Part shown: positions 43,449-53,522 of the stretch, one piece after another | How positions within the stretch are numbered: the stretch's first letter is position 1 | How the letters are laid out: the number at the start of each line of letters is the position of its first letter | Origin: Propionivibrio limicola | GTDB lineage: Bacteria > Pseudomonadota > Gammaproteobacteria > Burkholderiales > Rhodocyclaceae | Assembly (NCBI RefSeq): GCF_009469695.1 | Contig: NZ_SSSR01000002.1 | Span: forward strand, 1 to 64,000 | Direction of reading: 5' to 3' | DNA length: 64,000 nt | Position numbers and translations under genes: made by a program | Notes under the pieces: generated by a model | Databases searched by the model: none | What the model was told of the DNA's origin: nothing | What the model saw: only the letters and a program-made list of their open reading frames with translations

Positions 43449-44428
43449 TCGGACTCTCCCGTGACGGCGGTTTCCTTCTTCGACATGATCAAACTCAGCG
43501 CCACCGAAACGGCGATGATGAGGCCGACGATCGACAGCGACCACTGGATCGGCATGTGGAACCAGGGCATGACGAGCATCTTGCCGCCGATGAATACCAG
43601 CACGATGGCGAGCCCATATTTGAGCAGGTGGAAGCGGTCGGCCATGTCGGCGAGCAGGAAGTACAAGGCACGTAACCCCATGATCGCGAAGATGTTCGAC
43701 GTGAAGACGATGAACGGATCGGTGGTAACCGCGAAGATGGCCGGGATGCTGTCGACCGCGAAAATCACGTCGCTGGCTTCGATCAGCAGCAGCACGAGGA
43801 ACATCGGCGTGGCCCAGAGTATGCCGTTCTGGCGGACAAAAAAGGATTCGCCATGAAAGCCGCTGGTGATGCGCAGATGGCCGCGCAGCCAGCGCAGGAG
43901 CGGATTTTGTTCAAGATCGGGCTCATCCTCGGCAAAGATCAGCATCTTGACGCCGGTGATGACGAGGAAGGCGCCGAAGACATAGAGGATCCAGGCGAAC
44001 TGGTTGACCAGCCAGACCCCGGCCAGAATCATCCCCGCCCGCATGACGATGGCGCCGAGCACGCCGTAGAGCAGCACGCGGCGCTGCAGTTCGGGCGGCA
44101 CGGCAAAGTAGCCGAAGATCATGACGAAGACGAACATGTTGTCGACCGACAGCGACTGTTCGATCAGGTAGCCAGCCAGGAATTCGAGCGTCTTGCGCTG
44201 TGCGATTTCCGCGCCATGCGTATCGTTCAGATACCACCAGAGCAGGCCCGCGAAGGCCAGGGACAGGCAAACCCAGGCGATGACCCAGCCCAGCGCTTCC
44301 TTGACGGAGACGCGATGCGATTTGCGCCCGCCGAAGACGAACAGGTCAAGCGCCAGCATGGCGAGAACAAAAACGATAAAACCGGCCCACATCGGGCCGG
44401 TAGCGAAACTGTCGGGTGTTATGGTCAT
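43445..44428 (-). CDS. TerC/Alx-family membrane protein
   Basis: This is a 327-residue protein with about nine helices and the TerC motifs EQSLSVDNMFVFVMIF and LLIEASDVIFAVDSIPAIFAV, whose acidic residues lie in membrane helices. Alx and TerC proteins act in manganese homeostasis or tellurite resistance. The Alx-like length and sequence suggest Mn2+ export, but this is inference. I saw no clear yybP-ykoY riboswitch upstream. It is followed by the overlapping universal stress gene. Confidence 0.9.
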   Translation of the reverse strand: MTITPDSFATGPMWAGFIVFVLAMLALDLFVFGGRKSHRVSVKEALGWVIAWVCLSLAFAGLLWWYLNDTHGAEIAQRKTLEFLAGYLIEQSLSVDNMFVFVMIFGYFAVPPELQRRVLLYGVLGAIVMRAGMILAGVWLVNQFAWILYVFGAFLVITGVKMLIFAEDEPDLEQNPLLRWLRGHLRITSGFHGESFFVRQNGILWATPMFLVLLLIEASDVIFAVDSIPAIFAVTTDPFIVFTSNIFAIMGLRALYFLLADMADRFHLLKYGLAIVLVFIGGKMLVMPWFHMPIQWSLSIVGLIIAVSVALSLIMSKKETAVTGESE

Positions 44429-44501
44429 TGGATTTCTCGGGTTTTCTGTAAGGGGCGCATGATACGCCCCCTCTCAAGCGTTGAGATGCCGTCTCGGCCG
44501 C

Positions 44502-44855
44502 TCAGTCAGGTTCAAAGGCAGTTTCCTGCGTGTGGCGCGGCTGGCGCCGGTCGGCGCGCTGTCGTGACAGGCGGCGGCCAAGCGTGTTGCCGATCCGGCC
44601 AATGGCCCGGTCGATGGCGACATAGAGATCGGAGGCGGTGTCCTCGATCAGTACGTCGCGGTGATGAGGCAGCGGGATCTGGATCTGGCAGCGCTTGTCG
44701 TTGCCGCCCTTCGGGCCATTGATATCGGAAAGGCGTACGGTCACGCTGCTGACGTCGTGACGCGCCCGGTCGAGCGCGAAGGTCAGGCGCCGTTCGGCGT
44801 GCTCGCGCAAACCATCGGTCAGATCGATTCCACTGGTCTTGATGTCGACTCGCAT
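44502..44855 (-). CDS. hpf: Short ribosome hibernation promoting factor (HPF/RaiA)
   Basis: This is a 117-residue protein with the S30AE/RaiA fold: MRVDIKTSGIDLTDGLREHAERRL, VTVRLSDINGPKGGNDKRCQI and DLYVAIDRAIGRIGNTLGRRL. It binds the small subunit and inactivates ribosomes in stationary phase. It lacks the C-terminal dimerisation domain of long HPF, so it is the short type, with a basic tail after residue 95. AAAGGAGACC precedes the ATG. A GGGGCG/CGCCCC hairpin separates it from terC. Confidence 0.93.
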   Translation of the reverse strand: MRVDIKTSGIDLTDGLREHAERRLTFALDRARHDVSSVTVRLSDINGPKGGNDKRCQIQIPLPHHRDVLIEDTASDLYVAIDRAIGRIGNTLGRRLSRQRADRRQPRHTQETAFEPD

Positions 44856-45063
44856 GAGAAGGTCTCCTTTGTCGTTGCTGACGTGATTGATGGTATGAGC
44901 ACTCAGTTACCTCTTGCAAATCGATTATTTCGGAAAAACACCTTGAAAAAATCGATGTGTTTGATGCGTCGTTGGTGTCGGTGCGGAATGTGTTCCTGGT
45001 GTCGAAGCGCTACCATCCGCAACGATGGACGTTTTGCCCTTCGTTTCTTGTCAGGTGTAAAAA

Positions 45064-45537
45064 ATGACTTTTTCTTGCTTGCGAGTGATCTTGTTGTGCG
45101 CCGCCGTCCTTTTCCCGGGGGCGTCGTATGCGGCTTCGGACGACGTGCGAATTCTGGATGCAGAGTTTGGCGTGTTCAAAGCCGGGCCGGACGGTGAAGT
45201 CATCTTCGAATCAGCGCGGGTCGTTCCCCGGCGCGCCGGGCAGCGCTACGGTTGGGCGATCGAGGTGCATACGAAGAAACGCCGCCTGAACGTGCGCGAG
45301 GAATATGTTCAGGCAGAGCCGCCGTCGGTGCCGGAGACGGCGGCGGCTCTGGATTTCGTCATGCCGCCGAAGCGGCGCCCGATCAGTCAACGGCAACTGG
45401 TGCCCGTAGATGGCTGGATCTATGGTGAGTGGACAATGTCGGCTGACGAAGCGGCCGGGCCACGACGCCTGCACGTGCTTGTCGAGACCTTGCCGCCCGT
45501 CGAGTTCGTGTTCGAGGTGAGCGATTCGCCGCCGTGA
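45064..45537 (+). CDS. Exported protein, possibly DUF3859
   Basis: This is a 157-residue protein with a signal peptide (LRVILLCAAVLFPGASYAAS). The mature part has ILDAEFGVFKAGPDGEVIFESARVVPRRAGQRYGW, WIYGEWTMS and HVLVETLPPVEFVFEV. It looks like a small beta-sandwich periplasmic protein of the DUF3859 type; I am not certain of the family. No function can be assigned. It stands alone between hpf and a lipoprotein gene. Confidence 0.6.
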   Translation: MTFSCLRVILLCAAVLFPGASYAASDDVRILDAEFGVFKAGPDGEVIFESARVVPRRAGQRYGWAIEVHTKKRRLNVREEYVQAEPPSVPETAAALDFVMPPKRRPISQRQLVPVDGWIYGEWTMSADEAAGPRRLHVLVETLPPVEFVFEVSDSPP

Positions 45538-45693
45538 GTTCGCTGCCGCTCGCCGGGTCTGCGCAGGGTCCCTGTGAGGAGTCCCTCGGGGGACTATGCC
45601 GGCGCGTGAGAAACGAATTGGCGATGCGGCGATCTAAAATGTAAATACCAAGAATGAATCGTGAATCAATCCACGTCCGAAATGGAGGACACC

Positions 45694-46263
45694 ATGAACA
45701 AGGAAATCAACGAGGCAACGGGACGTCGTGATGGGCGGGGTCTGAAGCAAATCGGCCTGTTTGCGCTTTCGGCGTTATTTGTGACGCTGGCCGGTTGTGC
45801 AAGCTACGCGGGGCGTGATCTCAAGCCGGGCGCAAGTACGCTGCCGGAAATCGTGGCGTCGATGGGTTCGCCGGCCATGCGCTGGAAGGATCCGGACGGG
45901 CGCGAACAGCTGGCCTATCCGCGCGGCCCTGCGGGGACGCAGACGTTCATGGTGTTCGTGGCGGCAGGCGGGCGGCTGGAGCGCATCGAGCCGGTGTTGA
46001 ACGTCGAGCATTTCGCGCGCATCGAGGCGGGCAAGAGCGACAAGGAATCCGTCCTGCGCTTGCTCGGTCCGTCGAATCCAACCCAAACCGCCTATTTCAA
46101 GGCGCGTAACGAGCTCGTCTGGGAATGGCGCTTCTGCGACAGCTGGAATCAGGTCGCCTGGTTCGACGTCTTGTTCGATGGGACGACGGGCGTCGTCCGA
46201 ACGACGGCGCAACGCCCCGAACTGGTTGGCCACGGCGGGCATCCGGTAAGTTGCGGCCACTGA
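45694..46263 (+). CDS. Putative lipoprotein with SmpA/OmlA-like domain
   Basis: This is a 189-residue protein with a lipobox LAGC (cysteine about residue 35) after a hydrophobic helix (IGLFALSALFVTLAGC). The mature part has two OmlA-like repeats, ASTLPEIVASMGSPAMRWKDPDG and KESVLRLLGPSNPTQTAYF, followed by VWEWRFCD. It is probably anchored to the outer membrane. The ATG at 45694 follows GGAGGACACC; earlier starts at 45661 and 45682 are less well placed. The role is unknown. Confidence 0.75.
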   Translation: MNKEINEATGRRDGRGLKQIGLFALSALFVTLAGCASYAGRDLKPGASTLPEIVASMGSPAMRWKDPDGREQLAYPRGPAGTQTFMVFVAAGGRLERIEPVLNVEHFARIEAGKSDKESVLRLLGPSNPTQTAYFKARNELVWEWRFCDSWNQVAWFDVLFDGTTGVVRTTAQRPELVGHGGHPVSCGH

Positions 46264-46297
46264 GCTGCCGACTCGAGCGGAAATCGGAGTGGTCCGT

Positions 46298-46397
46298 CAG
46301 CGAAAAACGCGAACCACCAAGAAACCAAGAGAGCACCAAGCTAACGCTCTGTTTTCTTGGTGATTCTTTGTGTCCTTGGTGTCTTGGTGGTGAAGCA
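46298..46397. repeat. Palindromic repeat of the ACCACCAAG family, copy 2
   Basis: The left arm ACCACCAAGAAACCAAG pairs imperfectly with the right arm ending TTGGTGTCTTGGTGGT. The flanks CAGCGAAAAA and TGAAGCA are the same as in copy 1 at 28063-28171. It lies between a lipoprotein gene and argH, which converge here. Confidence 0.85.
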
Positions 46398-46457
46398 TTC
46401 ATCCATGCGCTTCAACATGACTGACCAAGAGCGCGACCGCCTTGGCCCTCGTTCCGA

Positions 46458-47852
46458 TCAGACCCTTTGCCGGGCGCGGGCAATGGCGGCGCGCACCTGC
46501 TCCGGCGCCGTGCCGCCGATGTGCTTGCGCGAGGCGAGGGAGCCTTCCACGGTGAGCACTGAGAAGACGTCGTCCGCGACGAGCGGCGAGAAGCTCTTCA
46601 GCGTTTCGAACGGCAGTTCCGGCAGGTCGACGCCCAATTCTTCGGCACGGCGCACAGCAAGGCCGACCGCTTCGTGCGCGTCGCGGAAAGGCAGACCCTT
46701 GCGCGTCAGGTAGTCGGCGAGATCGGTGGCGGTGGCGAAGCCCTGGCGCAGCGCGTCGCGCATGTTGTCCGGGCGGGCGGTGATGCCGGGGATCATGTCG
46801 GCGAAGATGCGCAGCGTGTCGCTGACCGTATCGACGGCGTCGAACAGCGGCTCCTTGTCTTCCTGATTGTCCTTGTTGTAGGCCAGCGGCTGGCCCTTCA
46901 TCAGGGTCAGCAGGGCGGTCAGGTGGCCGTAGACGCGGCCGGTCTTGCCGCGCGCCAGTTCGGGCACGTCCGGGTTCTTCTTCTGCGGCATGATTGAGCT
47001 GCCGGTGCAGAAACTGTCGGCAATCTTGACGAAGGCGAAGCGTGGATTCATCCACAGCACCAGTTCCTCGGACATGCGCGAGATGTGCATCATCAGGAGG
47101 GCGCTGGCGGCGCAGAATTCGATGGCGAAGTCGCGGTCGGACACGGCATCGAGCGAGTTTTCGCAGACGCCGTCAAAGCCGAGTTCGGCGGCGACGAATT
47201 CGCGGTCGATCGGGTAGGTCGTGCCGGCCAGCGCGGCGGCGCCGAGCGGCAGGCGGTTGGTGCGGCGGCGCACGTCGGCAAAGCGTTCGGCATCGCGGCG
47301 GGTCATTTCGAACCAGGCCATCAGGTGGTGGCCGAAGGTGATCGGCTGGGCCACCTGCAGGTGGGTGAAGCCGGGCATCGGCGTCGCCGCCTCGCGTTCG
47401 GCGAGGTCGAGCAGGCTGGTCTGGAAAGCCTTGAGCAGCACCAGAATGTCGTCGATCGCATCGCGCAGGTAGAGGCGGATGTCGGTCGCCACCTGATCGT
47501 TGCGTGAACGGCCGGTATGCAGGCGCTTGCCGGCGTCGCCGACAAGGGCGGTCAGGCGTTTTTCGATGTTGAGGTGCACGTCTTCGAGATCAAGCGACCA
47601 TTCGAAGGCGCCGGACTCGATTTCGGAGGTGACCTGCGCCATGCCGCGCACGATGTCGGAAAGGTCGGCGGCCGAAATGATGCCTTGCTTGGCCAGCATT
47701 TTGGCGTGCGCCAGCGAACCGCGGATATCCTGCCGCCACATCCGCTTGTCGAAATCGACGGAAGCGGTATAGCGTTTGACGAGATCGGACATCGGCTCGG
47801 AGAAGCGGCCGGCCCAGGTGTATTGGGAAGAAGCTGGCGTCGTTTGGCTCAT
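46458..47852 (-). CDS. argH: Argininosuccinate lyase
   Basis: ArgH splits argininosuccinate into arginine and fumarate, the last step of arginine synthesis. The 464-residue protein has the fumarase-superfamily signature [12 protein letters not shown], the early [13 protein letters not shown] and [11 protein letters not shown], all conserved. The length is normal. It is transcribed away from the AlgZ-like kinase gene with a 63-bp gap, an arrangement known from beta- and gammaproteobacteria. Confidence 0.97.
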   Translation of the reverse strand: MSQTTPASSQYTWAGRFSEPMSDLVKRYTASVDFDKRMWRQDIRGSLAHAKMLAKQGIISAADLSDIVRGMAQVTSEIESGAFEWSLDLEDVHLNIEKRLTALVGDAGKRLHTGRSRNDQVATDIRLYLRDAIDDILVLLKAFQTSLLDLAEREAATPMPGFTHLQVAQPITFGHHLMAWFEMTRRDAERFADVRRRTNRLPLGAAALAGTTYPIDREFVAAELGFDGVCENSLDAVSDRDFAIEFCAASALLMMHISRMSEELVLWMNPRFAFVKIADSFCTGSSIMPQKKNPDVPELARGKTGRVYGHLTALLTLMKGQPLAYNKDNQEDKEPLFDAVDTVSDTLRIFADMIPGITARPDNMRDALRQGFATATDLADYLTRKGLPFRDAHEAVGLAVRRAEELGVDLPELPFETLKSFSPLVADDVFSVLTVEGSLASRKHIGGTAPEQVRAAIARARQRV

Positions 47853-47915
47853 GATAAAGGCAAGTTCGTGGGCTAGAATGCGGGAGGTGTCGAAGGGTTT
47901 CCCGACAGGAATGGC

Positions 47916-48962
47916 TTGAAAAAACAGATGGCAAGTATAAAGCAGAACCCGGTGGCCCGGCCGCTGCCGGACTTTCTCAACTTCGGCGTCATGCTACGCA
48001 TCCTGCTTGGCGTGAACGTGCTGGCGCTGGCGGCGGCGCTGGTGCAGGGCGCGAGCGTGCGCGAATGGATCGACCGTTACGTCGCGCTGTCCGCCTGGGT
48101 GCAGCCGGTGCTGCTGCTCGACGTCGTCTTGCTGGCCCTGTCCGGGCGCGTGTTGCGGCAGCTGCCCGTCAGGTTGGGGCAGGCGCTCGTGCTGCTGCTG
48201 GCGGCGGGCGCTTCGATCCTGTTGCTCGATTTTTTCGCGTTCATGGGGTTCGACGAGGGCGGCGGGCCGCGTCTCTGGCGGGCGGGGCTGCTCGGCGGCG
48301 CGGCGGCGGGCGTCATGCTGTTTTACTTCGATCTGCGGGCGCGCGCCTTTTCGCCGGCGCTGAGCGAAGCGCGCCTGCAGGCGCTGACGGCGCGCATCCG
48401 GCCGCACTTCCTGTTCAACAGCCTGAATGCCGTGCTCTCGCTGATTCGCGCCGAGCCGAAACGGGCAGAGACGGCGCTGGAAGAACTGGCCGAGCTGTTC
48501 CGCGCTCTCATGCGCGACCATCGCGACCTGCTGCCGTTGGCCGACGAAATTGCTCTTTGCCGCCAGTACCTCGATCTCGAAAAGTTGCGGCTGGGAGAAC
48601 GTCTCAACGTCGAATGGGACATCGTTGATGTGCCAGCCGACCTCAAGGTGCCGCCCTTGATGTTGCAGCCGCTGCTCGAGAACGCCGTCTACCACGGCAT
48701 CGAACCTTCCGGCGAGCCCGGTACGGTGCGGATTGGCTTCGCGCGCCGCGGCGACGAGTTGCATATCGATCTGGCCAATCCCTGCTTCGCCAGTAAAGGG
48801 CGTTCCGAGGGCAACCACATGGCGCTGGACAATGTTCGCGAGCGGCTGGCCTTGTACTACGATCTCGAAGCGCGTCTCGACGTCCGCGAGGAAACGCTCG
48901 CTGACGGACGGCGCGAGTTTCGCGTGCATATCGTCCTGCCGTGCCGGGGAATTCGTTCATGA
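47916..48962 (+). CDS. algZ: LytS/AlgZ-type sensor histidine kinase
   Basis: This is a 348-residue protein with about four membrane helices (residues 25-145), then a HisKA_7TM-less kinase core of the His_kinase family. The phosphoacceptor is in [22 protein letters not shown], and the N box [17 protein letters not shown] and a short ATPase domain follow. It pairs with the LytTR regulator whose ATG overlaps its stop. The TTG at 47916 has AGGA 5 nt upstream; an ATG at 47928 is an alternative start. The stimulus is unknown. Confidence 0.88.
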   Translation: MKKQMASIKQNPVARPLPDFLNFGVMLRILLGVNVLALAAALVQGASVREWIDRYVALSAWVQPVLLLDVVLLALSGRVLRQLPVRLGQALVLLLAAGASILLLDFFAFMGFDEGGGPRLWRAGLLGGAAAGVMLFYFDLRARAFSPALSEARLQALTARIRPHFLFNSLNAVLSLIRAEPKRAETALEELAELFRALMRDHRDLLPLADEIALCRQYLDLEKLRLGERLNVEWDIVDVPADLKVPPLMLQPLLENAVYHGIEPSGEPGTVRIGFARRGDELHIDLANPCFASKGRSEGNHMALDNVRERLALYYDLEARLDVREETLADGRREFRVHIVLPCRGIRS

Positions 48963-49771
48963 CGCTGATGACTTCCGTATCGTCGTCGCTTGCGGTTCTC
49001 GTTGTCGACGACGAGGCACCGGCCCGCGCGCGCCTGCGCGACCTGCTGGCCGATATCGCGGCCGAGGTGCCTAACGCCGTTGTCGGCGAAGCGGCTAACG
49101 GTGTGCTGGCGTTGAAGCTCGTTGCGGAGCATGCGGTCGATGTCGTACTGGCCGATATCCGCATGCCCGACATGGATGGCATCGAACTGGCACGCCATCT
49201 CGGCGGGATGACGCAACCGCCGGCCGTGATTTTTGTGACCGCCTACGAGAATCATGCCGTGCAGGCTTTCGAGCTCAATGCGATCGATTATCTCGTCAAG
49301 CCCGTCCGGGCGCAGCGTCTGGCCACGGCGCTGCAGAAGGTTCGCCAGCAGCGGCTTCCGCCGCCGTTACCGGTGCTGGCCAGCCTGCAGGAGGGGGCGC
49401 GCACGCATCTGTCATGCCACGAGCGAGGTCGCCTGCTGCTCGTGCCGGTGGCCGACATTCTTTATCTGAAGGCCGATCTCAAGTATGTCGTCGCCCGTAC
49501 TGCCAGCCGCGAGTATCTGCTCGACGAATCGCTGACGCATCTGGAGCAGGAATTCTCGGCCCGTTTCATCCGGCTGCACCGCAGCGTGCTGGCGGCGAAG
49601 CTGGCCATCGCCGGCTTCGAAAAGTGCGCGACCGAGGAGGCCGAAGCGCAGTGGCAGGCGCTTTTCCACGGCATCTCCGAACGCGTGCCGGTCAGCCGGC
49701 GGCAGTGGCCGGTCGTCAGGAGCTACGCGCGGCAGTCGGGTGCGGGCGGCCAGGGCAGGGCAATCGCATGA
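48959..49771 (+). CDS. algR: LytTR-family response regulator (AlgR-like)
   Basis: This is a 270-residue protein with an N-terminal receiver (VLVVDDEAPARARL; phosphoacceptor in VVLADIRMPDMDG; lysine in DYLVKPVRA) and a C-terminal LytTR DNA-binding domain (about 160-260) with ILYLKADLKYVVART and FIRLHRSVLAA. It starts within the stop of the sensor kinase (ATGA). AlgR controls alginate and type IV pili in Pseudomonas; its targets here are unknown. A palindromic repeat follows the gene. Confidence 0.9.
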   Translation: MTLMTSVSSSLAVLVVDDEAPARARLRDLLADIAAEVPNAVVGEAANGVLALKLVAEHAVDVVLADIRMPDMDGIELARHLGGMTQPPAVIFVTAYENHAVQAFELNAIDYLVKPVRAQRLATALQKVRQQRLPPPLPVLASLQEGARTHLSCHERGRLLLVPVADILYLKADLKYVVARTASREYLLDESLTHLEQEFSARFIRLHRSVLAAKLAIAGFEKCATEEAEAQWQALFHGISERVPVSRRQWPVVRSYARQSGAGGQGRAIA

Positions 49772-49796
49772 AGCAACACATAAAACCAAAGAACTC

Positions 49797-49904
49797 ACCA
49801 CAGAGTCACAGAGACACAGAGTTGGCGCGGAGAGAAGCGGGAGAATCAAAGCAAAATAGATCGTTTTTCTCTGCGTAATCTCTGTGCCTCGGTGTCTCTG
49901 TGGT
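49797..49904. repeat. Palindromic repeat of the ACCACAGAG family, copy 1
   Basis: The left arm ACCACAGAGTCACAGAGAC and the right arm ending GGTGTCTCTGTGGT form a long imperfect inverted repeat around an AT-rich middle. A second copy lies at 57944-58050. It is located just after the AlgR-like gene. Confidence 0.88.
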
Positions 49905-50014
49905 GGATTCGGTTTTCATGCGATTTCCTTTGCGGCCAGGACTGATTTCGTGCAGTCTCCGTGGCCGGCGCCTAGAATGGGACTGTCTGTCTTGCGTTGA
50001 AGGGAGATCCGGCA

Positions 50015-50482
50015 ATGGGAATGAAGATTCTGTCCGATGCTTTTGTGCCCGGCGGCGCTATTCCGAAACGTTATACCTGCCAGGGGCAGGATGTTTCGCC
50101 ACCGCTCGCCTGGAGCGACATCCCGGCCGGTGCCCAAAGCCTTGTTCTCATCGTGGACGATCCCGATGCGCCCGATCCGGCGGCGCCGCGGATGACGTGG
50201 GTGCATTGGCTGCTGTACAACCTGCCGCCGGTGAGTGCTTCCCTGCCGGAAGCGGTTACCGCGCTGCCCGTCGGAACGCTTGATGGTCTGAACGACTGGC
50301 AGCGGACGGGTTACGGCGGGCCGTGTCCGCCAATTGGACGGCACCGCTACTTTTTCAAGCTCTATGCGCTCGACGTCGTGCTGCCGGACCTGGGCAAGCC
50401 GGACAAGAAGCGGCTTGAACAGGCCATGCGCGGGCATGTCGTCGCCGAAGCGCAACTGGTCGGAACGTATCAAAAAGGCTGA
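50015..50482 (+). CDS. YbhB/YbcL-family (PEBP-like) protein
   Basis: This 155-residue protein of the phosphatidylethanolamine-binding protein fold starts MGMKILSDAFVPGGAIPKRYTC. It has the ligand-pocket motifs VLIVDDPDAPDP, MTWVHWLLYNLP and CPPIGRHRYFFKLYALD. The molecular role of bacterial members is unknown. GGGAG lies about 8 nt ahead of the ATG at 50015. It is the first of several plus-strand genes leading to hemC. Confidence 0.92.
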   Translation: MGMKILSDAFVPGGAIPKRYTCQGQDVSPPLAWSDIPAGAQSLVLIVDDPDAPDPAAPRMTWVHWLLYNLPPVSASLPEAVTALPVGTLDGLNDWQRTGYGGPCPPIGRHRYFFKLYALDVVLPDLGKPDKKRLEQAMRGHVVAEAQLVGTYQKG

Positions 50483-50508
50483 GGCGGCGAGCCGTCGAGA
50501 GTGTCTTG

Positions 50509-51270
50509 ATGCCCGAATTCCGCTTCTATGCCGAGCTCGGCGATTTTCTCCCGCCCGCCTTGCGCGGCCGGTCTTTCACGCGAGAGGTGGCGGCGCATCA
50601 ATCCGCAAAACACGTGATCGAAGCGCTCGGCGTGCCGCATACGGAAATCGGGTTATTGCTGATCAATGGCGAACCGGCGGCGCTGAACTGCCGCCTGTCC
50701 CCGGCTGACCGTGTGGCCGTTTTGCCGACGCTGCATTGTCTCCCGCCGCCGGCGTGCGGAGACAGTGCGCCGAGTTTCGTCGCCGATGCGCATCTTGGCC
50801 GTCTGGCGCGCTACCTGCGCTTTGCCGGGTTCGACACGCTCTGGCACAACGCCTGGCGGGACGCCGAACTGGTCGCGCTTGCCGCCGCTGACGGGCGCAT
50901 CGTCCTGACGCGCGACCGGGATTTGCTGATGCACCGCGCGGTGCAGGCGGGGTGTTATGTGCGTGGCGAAGACCCGCTTGAGCAGTTGCTCGACGTGGCC
51001 TGGCGCTACAGCCTCGATCTGCAGGGTGGCAATCCCGGTCGCTGTCTCGAATGCAATGCGCTGTTGCGGCCGGTGGCGCGGAGCGAAGTGGCGGATCTTC
51101 TGCTGCCCGGAACGCTCGCCGGCTTTGCCGCGTTCTGGCGCTGCCCCGATTGCCGGAAGGTCTTCTGGCGCGGCTCGCATTGGCGGCGCATGAAGGCCTC
51201 GCTTGAGGTCGTTGCCTGCCGCCTCGCCAACGCCCGGCCTGAGGCGATGGGCCGACATCATGGCGTATGA
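50509..51270 (+). CDS. Mut7-C RNase-domain protein with ubiquitin-like N-terminus
   Basis: This is a 253-residue protein. Residues 1-80 form a MoaD/ThiS-like beta-grasp domain (FYAELGDFLPPALRG ... VIEALGVPHTEIG). From about residue 90 comes a Mut7-C (PIN-related) domain with FVADAHLGRLARYLRFAGFDT, LTRDRDLL and a C-terminal zinc-binding part CLECN...CPDC. Mut7-C proteins are predicted nucleases. The fused ubiquitin-like module is common in bacterial members, but its purpose is unknown. It overlaps the next gene by 11 bp. Confidence 0.88.
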   Translation: MPEFRFYAELGDFLPPALRGRSFTREVAAHQSAKHVIEALGVPHTEIGLLLINGEPAALNCRLSPADRVAVLPTLHCLPPPACGDSAPSFVADAHLGRLARYLRFAGFDTLWHNAWRDAELVALAAADGRIVLTRDRDLLMHRAVQAGCYVRGEDPLEQLLDVAWRYSLDLQGGNPGRCLECNALLRPVARSEVADLLLPGTLAGFAAFWRCPDCRKVFWRGSHWRRMKASLEVVACRLANARPEAMGRHHGV

Positions 51271-52483
51271 GTACAGGCCACTGATTCTTTTCGGCGCCTT
51301 CGACCGTCACAATTTCGGCGACATCCTGCTCGGCGAAGTGGCGCGGGCGGTGCTGGCACCGTGCCCGGTCGTATTCGCCGGGCTGGCCGAGCGCGATTTG
51401 TCCGTTCATGGCGGACGCAAGGTGCGGGCGATTTCGGCGCTGGCCCGGGAAGCCGGATGCTACCCGGCGACAATCATTCACGTGGGTGGCGAAATCCTCA
51501 CATGTTCCCTCTATGAGGCCGCCGTCATGCTGCAATCGGATGCGGCGGCCGCCGCGGCGATTGCCCGCTTCGATACCGATCCTCTGGCGGCGCAGCGCTG
51601 GGCCATGGCAGAAACCGGGCTGGCGCAGCCGATCGCTTATGTCGTGCCGCGCGAGTTGTTTGCGGGGGCGTGCTTTGTCGGCTTTCTCGGTGTCGGCGGC
51701 GTCGAGTTCGGGGCGTTGCCGGAGGCCGCGCAGGCGTCGGTCATTGCCCGGCTACGGCAGGCCGATTTTGTCTGGGTTCGCGACCGGCAGACCTGTTCCC
51801 ATCTGGCGTGTCACGGCGTCCTTCCGCGGTTGGCGCCCGATCCGGCCGAGCTGACCGCCATCCTGTTCCGCGCCGTTATCCGCGCCCATGCGCGCGCTGG
51901 GGAACCGGCGAACGTTCGTCAGCGCTTCGGCGATGGTTATCTGGCCGTGCAGTTCAACGCCGATTTCGGCGACGATGCGACGCTCCGCATTCTCGGCGCG
52001 CAGTTGCGGCGGCTGCAGGCAAAGCTGGGGTGCGGGGTCGTCCTGTTCCGGGCGGGTGGCGCTCCGTGGCATGACCGTTCGGATGTTTATCGGCGATTGC
52101 TGAACGTCGCGCCCGGTCTTGCGGCGAGCGTCTTCGAATCGCTGCATGTGTGGGATATCGCGGCGCTGCTGTCGCGCTGCGCCGGCTTTATCGGATCGAG
52201 CCTGCATGGCCGCATCGTGGCGGAAGCCTTTGCCCGTCCGGCGGTCAGCCTGGTGCGCGCCGGGAAGGGGAGCGGGGCGGTTGGCACGAAAGTCGGCGCT
52301 TATGTTCATACGTGGAACCCGGAAGCCGCCGAAAGCGTTGTTTCGCCGGAGTGGCTGGCGGCCGCGTATATGGACCGGGCAAAGGTGGGCGGACGCCGCC
52401 TGCGACTGGCCGCCCACGAGGGTGCCGGTCGGGTTGCGCAGGCCATTGCCGCGGTGAAGGCCTGCTTGCCCGCCCGGCCATAA
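51260..52483 (+). CDS. Polysaccharide pyruvyl transferase-like protein
   Basis: This is a 407-residue protein starting [25 protein letters not shown], the glycine/asparagine-rich N-terminal motif of pyruvyl transferases. Later come [22 protein letters not shown] and [22 protein letters not shown], also typical. These enzymes transfer a pyruvyl ketal from PEP to sugars of cell-surface polymers. No glycan cluster is nearby, so the substrate is open. It overlaps the Mut7-C gene by 11 bp on the same strand. A stand-alone function cannot be told. Confidence 0.8.
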   Translation: MAYEYRPLILFGAFDRHNFGDILLGEVARAVLAPCPVVFAGLAERDLSVHGGRKVRAISALAREAGCYPATIIHVGGEILTCSLYEAAVMLQSDAAAAAAIARFDTDPLAAQRWAMAETGLAQPIAYVVPRELFAGACFVGFLGVGGVEFGALPEAAQASVIARLRQADFVWVRDRQTCSHLACHGVLPRLAPDPAELTAILFRAVIRAHARAGEPANVRQRFGDGYLAVQFNADFGDDATLRILGAQLRRLQAKLGCGVVLFRAGGAPWHDRSDVYRRLLNVAPGLAASVFESLHVWDIAALLSRCAGFIGSSLHGRIVAEAFARPAVSLVRAGKGSGAVGTKVGAYVHTWNPEAAESVVSPEWLAAAYMDRAKVGGRRLRLAAHEGAGRVAQAIAAVKACLPARP

Positions 52484-52562
52484 GCTGCGCGGCTTGGAGA
52501 GGCTTGGCAAAAGTCTGCGTGGTACTATCGCCGTCGTTTTTTCTCCGCGATCAGGTCTTGCC

Positions 52563-53522
52563 GTGAATAAGAAGCCTCATGTCTTTTCGCCCCCCCGTCT
52601 TGTCATCGCCTCGCGCGAGTCGCGGCTGGCCATGTGGCAGACCGAGCATGTCCGGCAATGCCTGGCCGGCCTGCATCCTGAATGTCCGGTGGACATCCTC
52701 GGCATGACGACGCGCGGCGACCAGATTCTCGACCGCCCGCTGGCGGAAATCGGCGGCAAGGGGCTGTTCATCAAGGAGCTGGAAATCGCCATGCAGGAGG
52801 GGCGCGCTGATCTCGCCGTGCATTCGATGAAGGATGTGCCGATGGAGATGCCGGAAGGTTTCGTGCTGGCGGCTATCCCGGTGCGCGAGAACCCGTGCGA
52901 CGCGTTTGTCTCGAACCGCTACGACGGGCTGGAGGCGCTGCCGCCCGGCGCTGTTGTCGGTACGTCGAGTCTGCGCCGCGAGGCGACCCTGCGCGCGACC
53001 TATCCGCAACTGACGATCGTGCCGTTGCGCGGCAACCTCGATACGCGCCTGCGCAAGCTCGACGAAGGGCAGTTTGACGCCATCATCCTGGCTGCCGCCG
53101 GACTGATTCGGCTGGGGCTCGGCGAGCGGATTCGCGCTGTGCTGACGCCGGAGCAGTCGCTGCCCGCGCCGGGGCAGGGAGCGCTCGGCATCGAAATTTC
53201 GGCGGGGCGCGCCGATGTGGCGGCTTTAGTGGCGCTGCTTGCCGATGTGCCGACGACGCATTGCGTGCGTGCCGAACGCGCCTTCTCGCGTGCGCTTGGC
53301 GGTAGTTGCCAGGTGCCGCTCGGCGGCTATGCGGTGCTTGACGGTGATCAACTGTGGTTGCGCGGCTTCGTGGCGACGCCTGACGGACAGCAGATGGTGC
53401 GCGGCGAGATTCGCGGCAACGCCGTCGATGACGAAGCGCTCGGTCGGCAGTTGGCGCAGCAACTGCGCGCGCAAGGAGCGGACGCGATTCTTGCCGCGCT
53501 GGCTTCGCCGACGTGCCTCTGA
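52563..53522 (+). CDS. hemC: Porphobilinogen deaminase
   Basis: HemC joins four porphobilinogens into hydroxymethylbilane. The 319-residue protein has [31 protein letters not shown], the [10 protein letters not shown]-type segment and the dipyrromethane-cofactor cysteine in [14 protein letters not shown]. The GTG at 52563 is the conserved start; an in-frame extension to 52494 is not conserved. It begins the hemC-hemD-hemX-hemY unit with overlapping codons. Confidence 0.96.
   Translation: MNKKPHVFSPPRLVIASRESRLAMWQTEHVRQCLAGLHPECPVDILGMTTRGDQILDRPLAEIGGKGLFIKELEIAMQEGRADLAVHSMKDVPMEMPEGFVLAAIPVRENPCDAFVSNRYDGLEALPPGAVVGTSSLRREATLRATYPQLTIVPLRGNLDTRLRKLDEGQFDAIILAAAGLIRLGLGERIRAVLTPEQSLPAPGQGALGIEISAGRADVAALVALLADVPTTHCVRAERAFSRALGGSCQVPLGGYAVLDGDQLWLRGFVATPDGQQMVRGEIRGNAVDDEALGRQLAQQLRAQGADAILAALASPTCL

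Noticed and set aside
44429-44501. yybP-ykoY manganese riboswitch before the TerC/Alx gene
   Set aside because: The 73-bp gap holds only a simple GGGGCG/CGCCCC hairpin and lacks the conserved loop sequences of that class.
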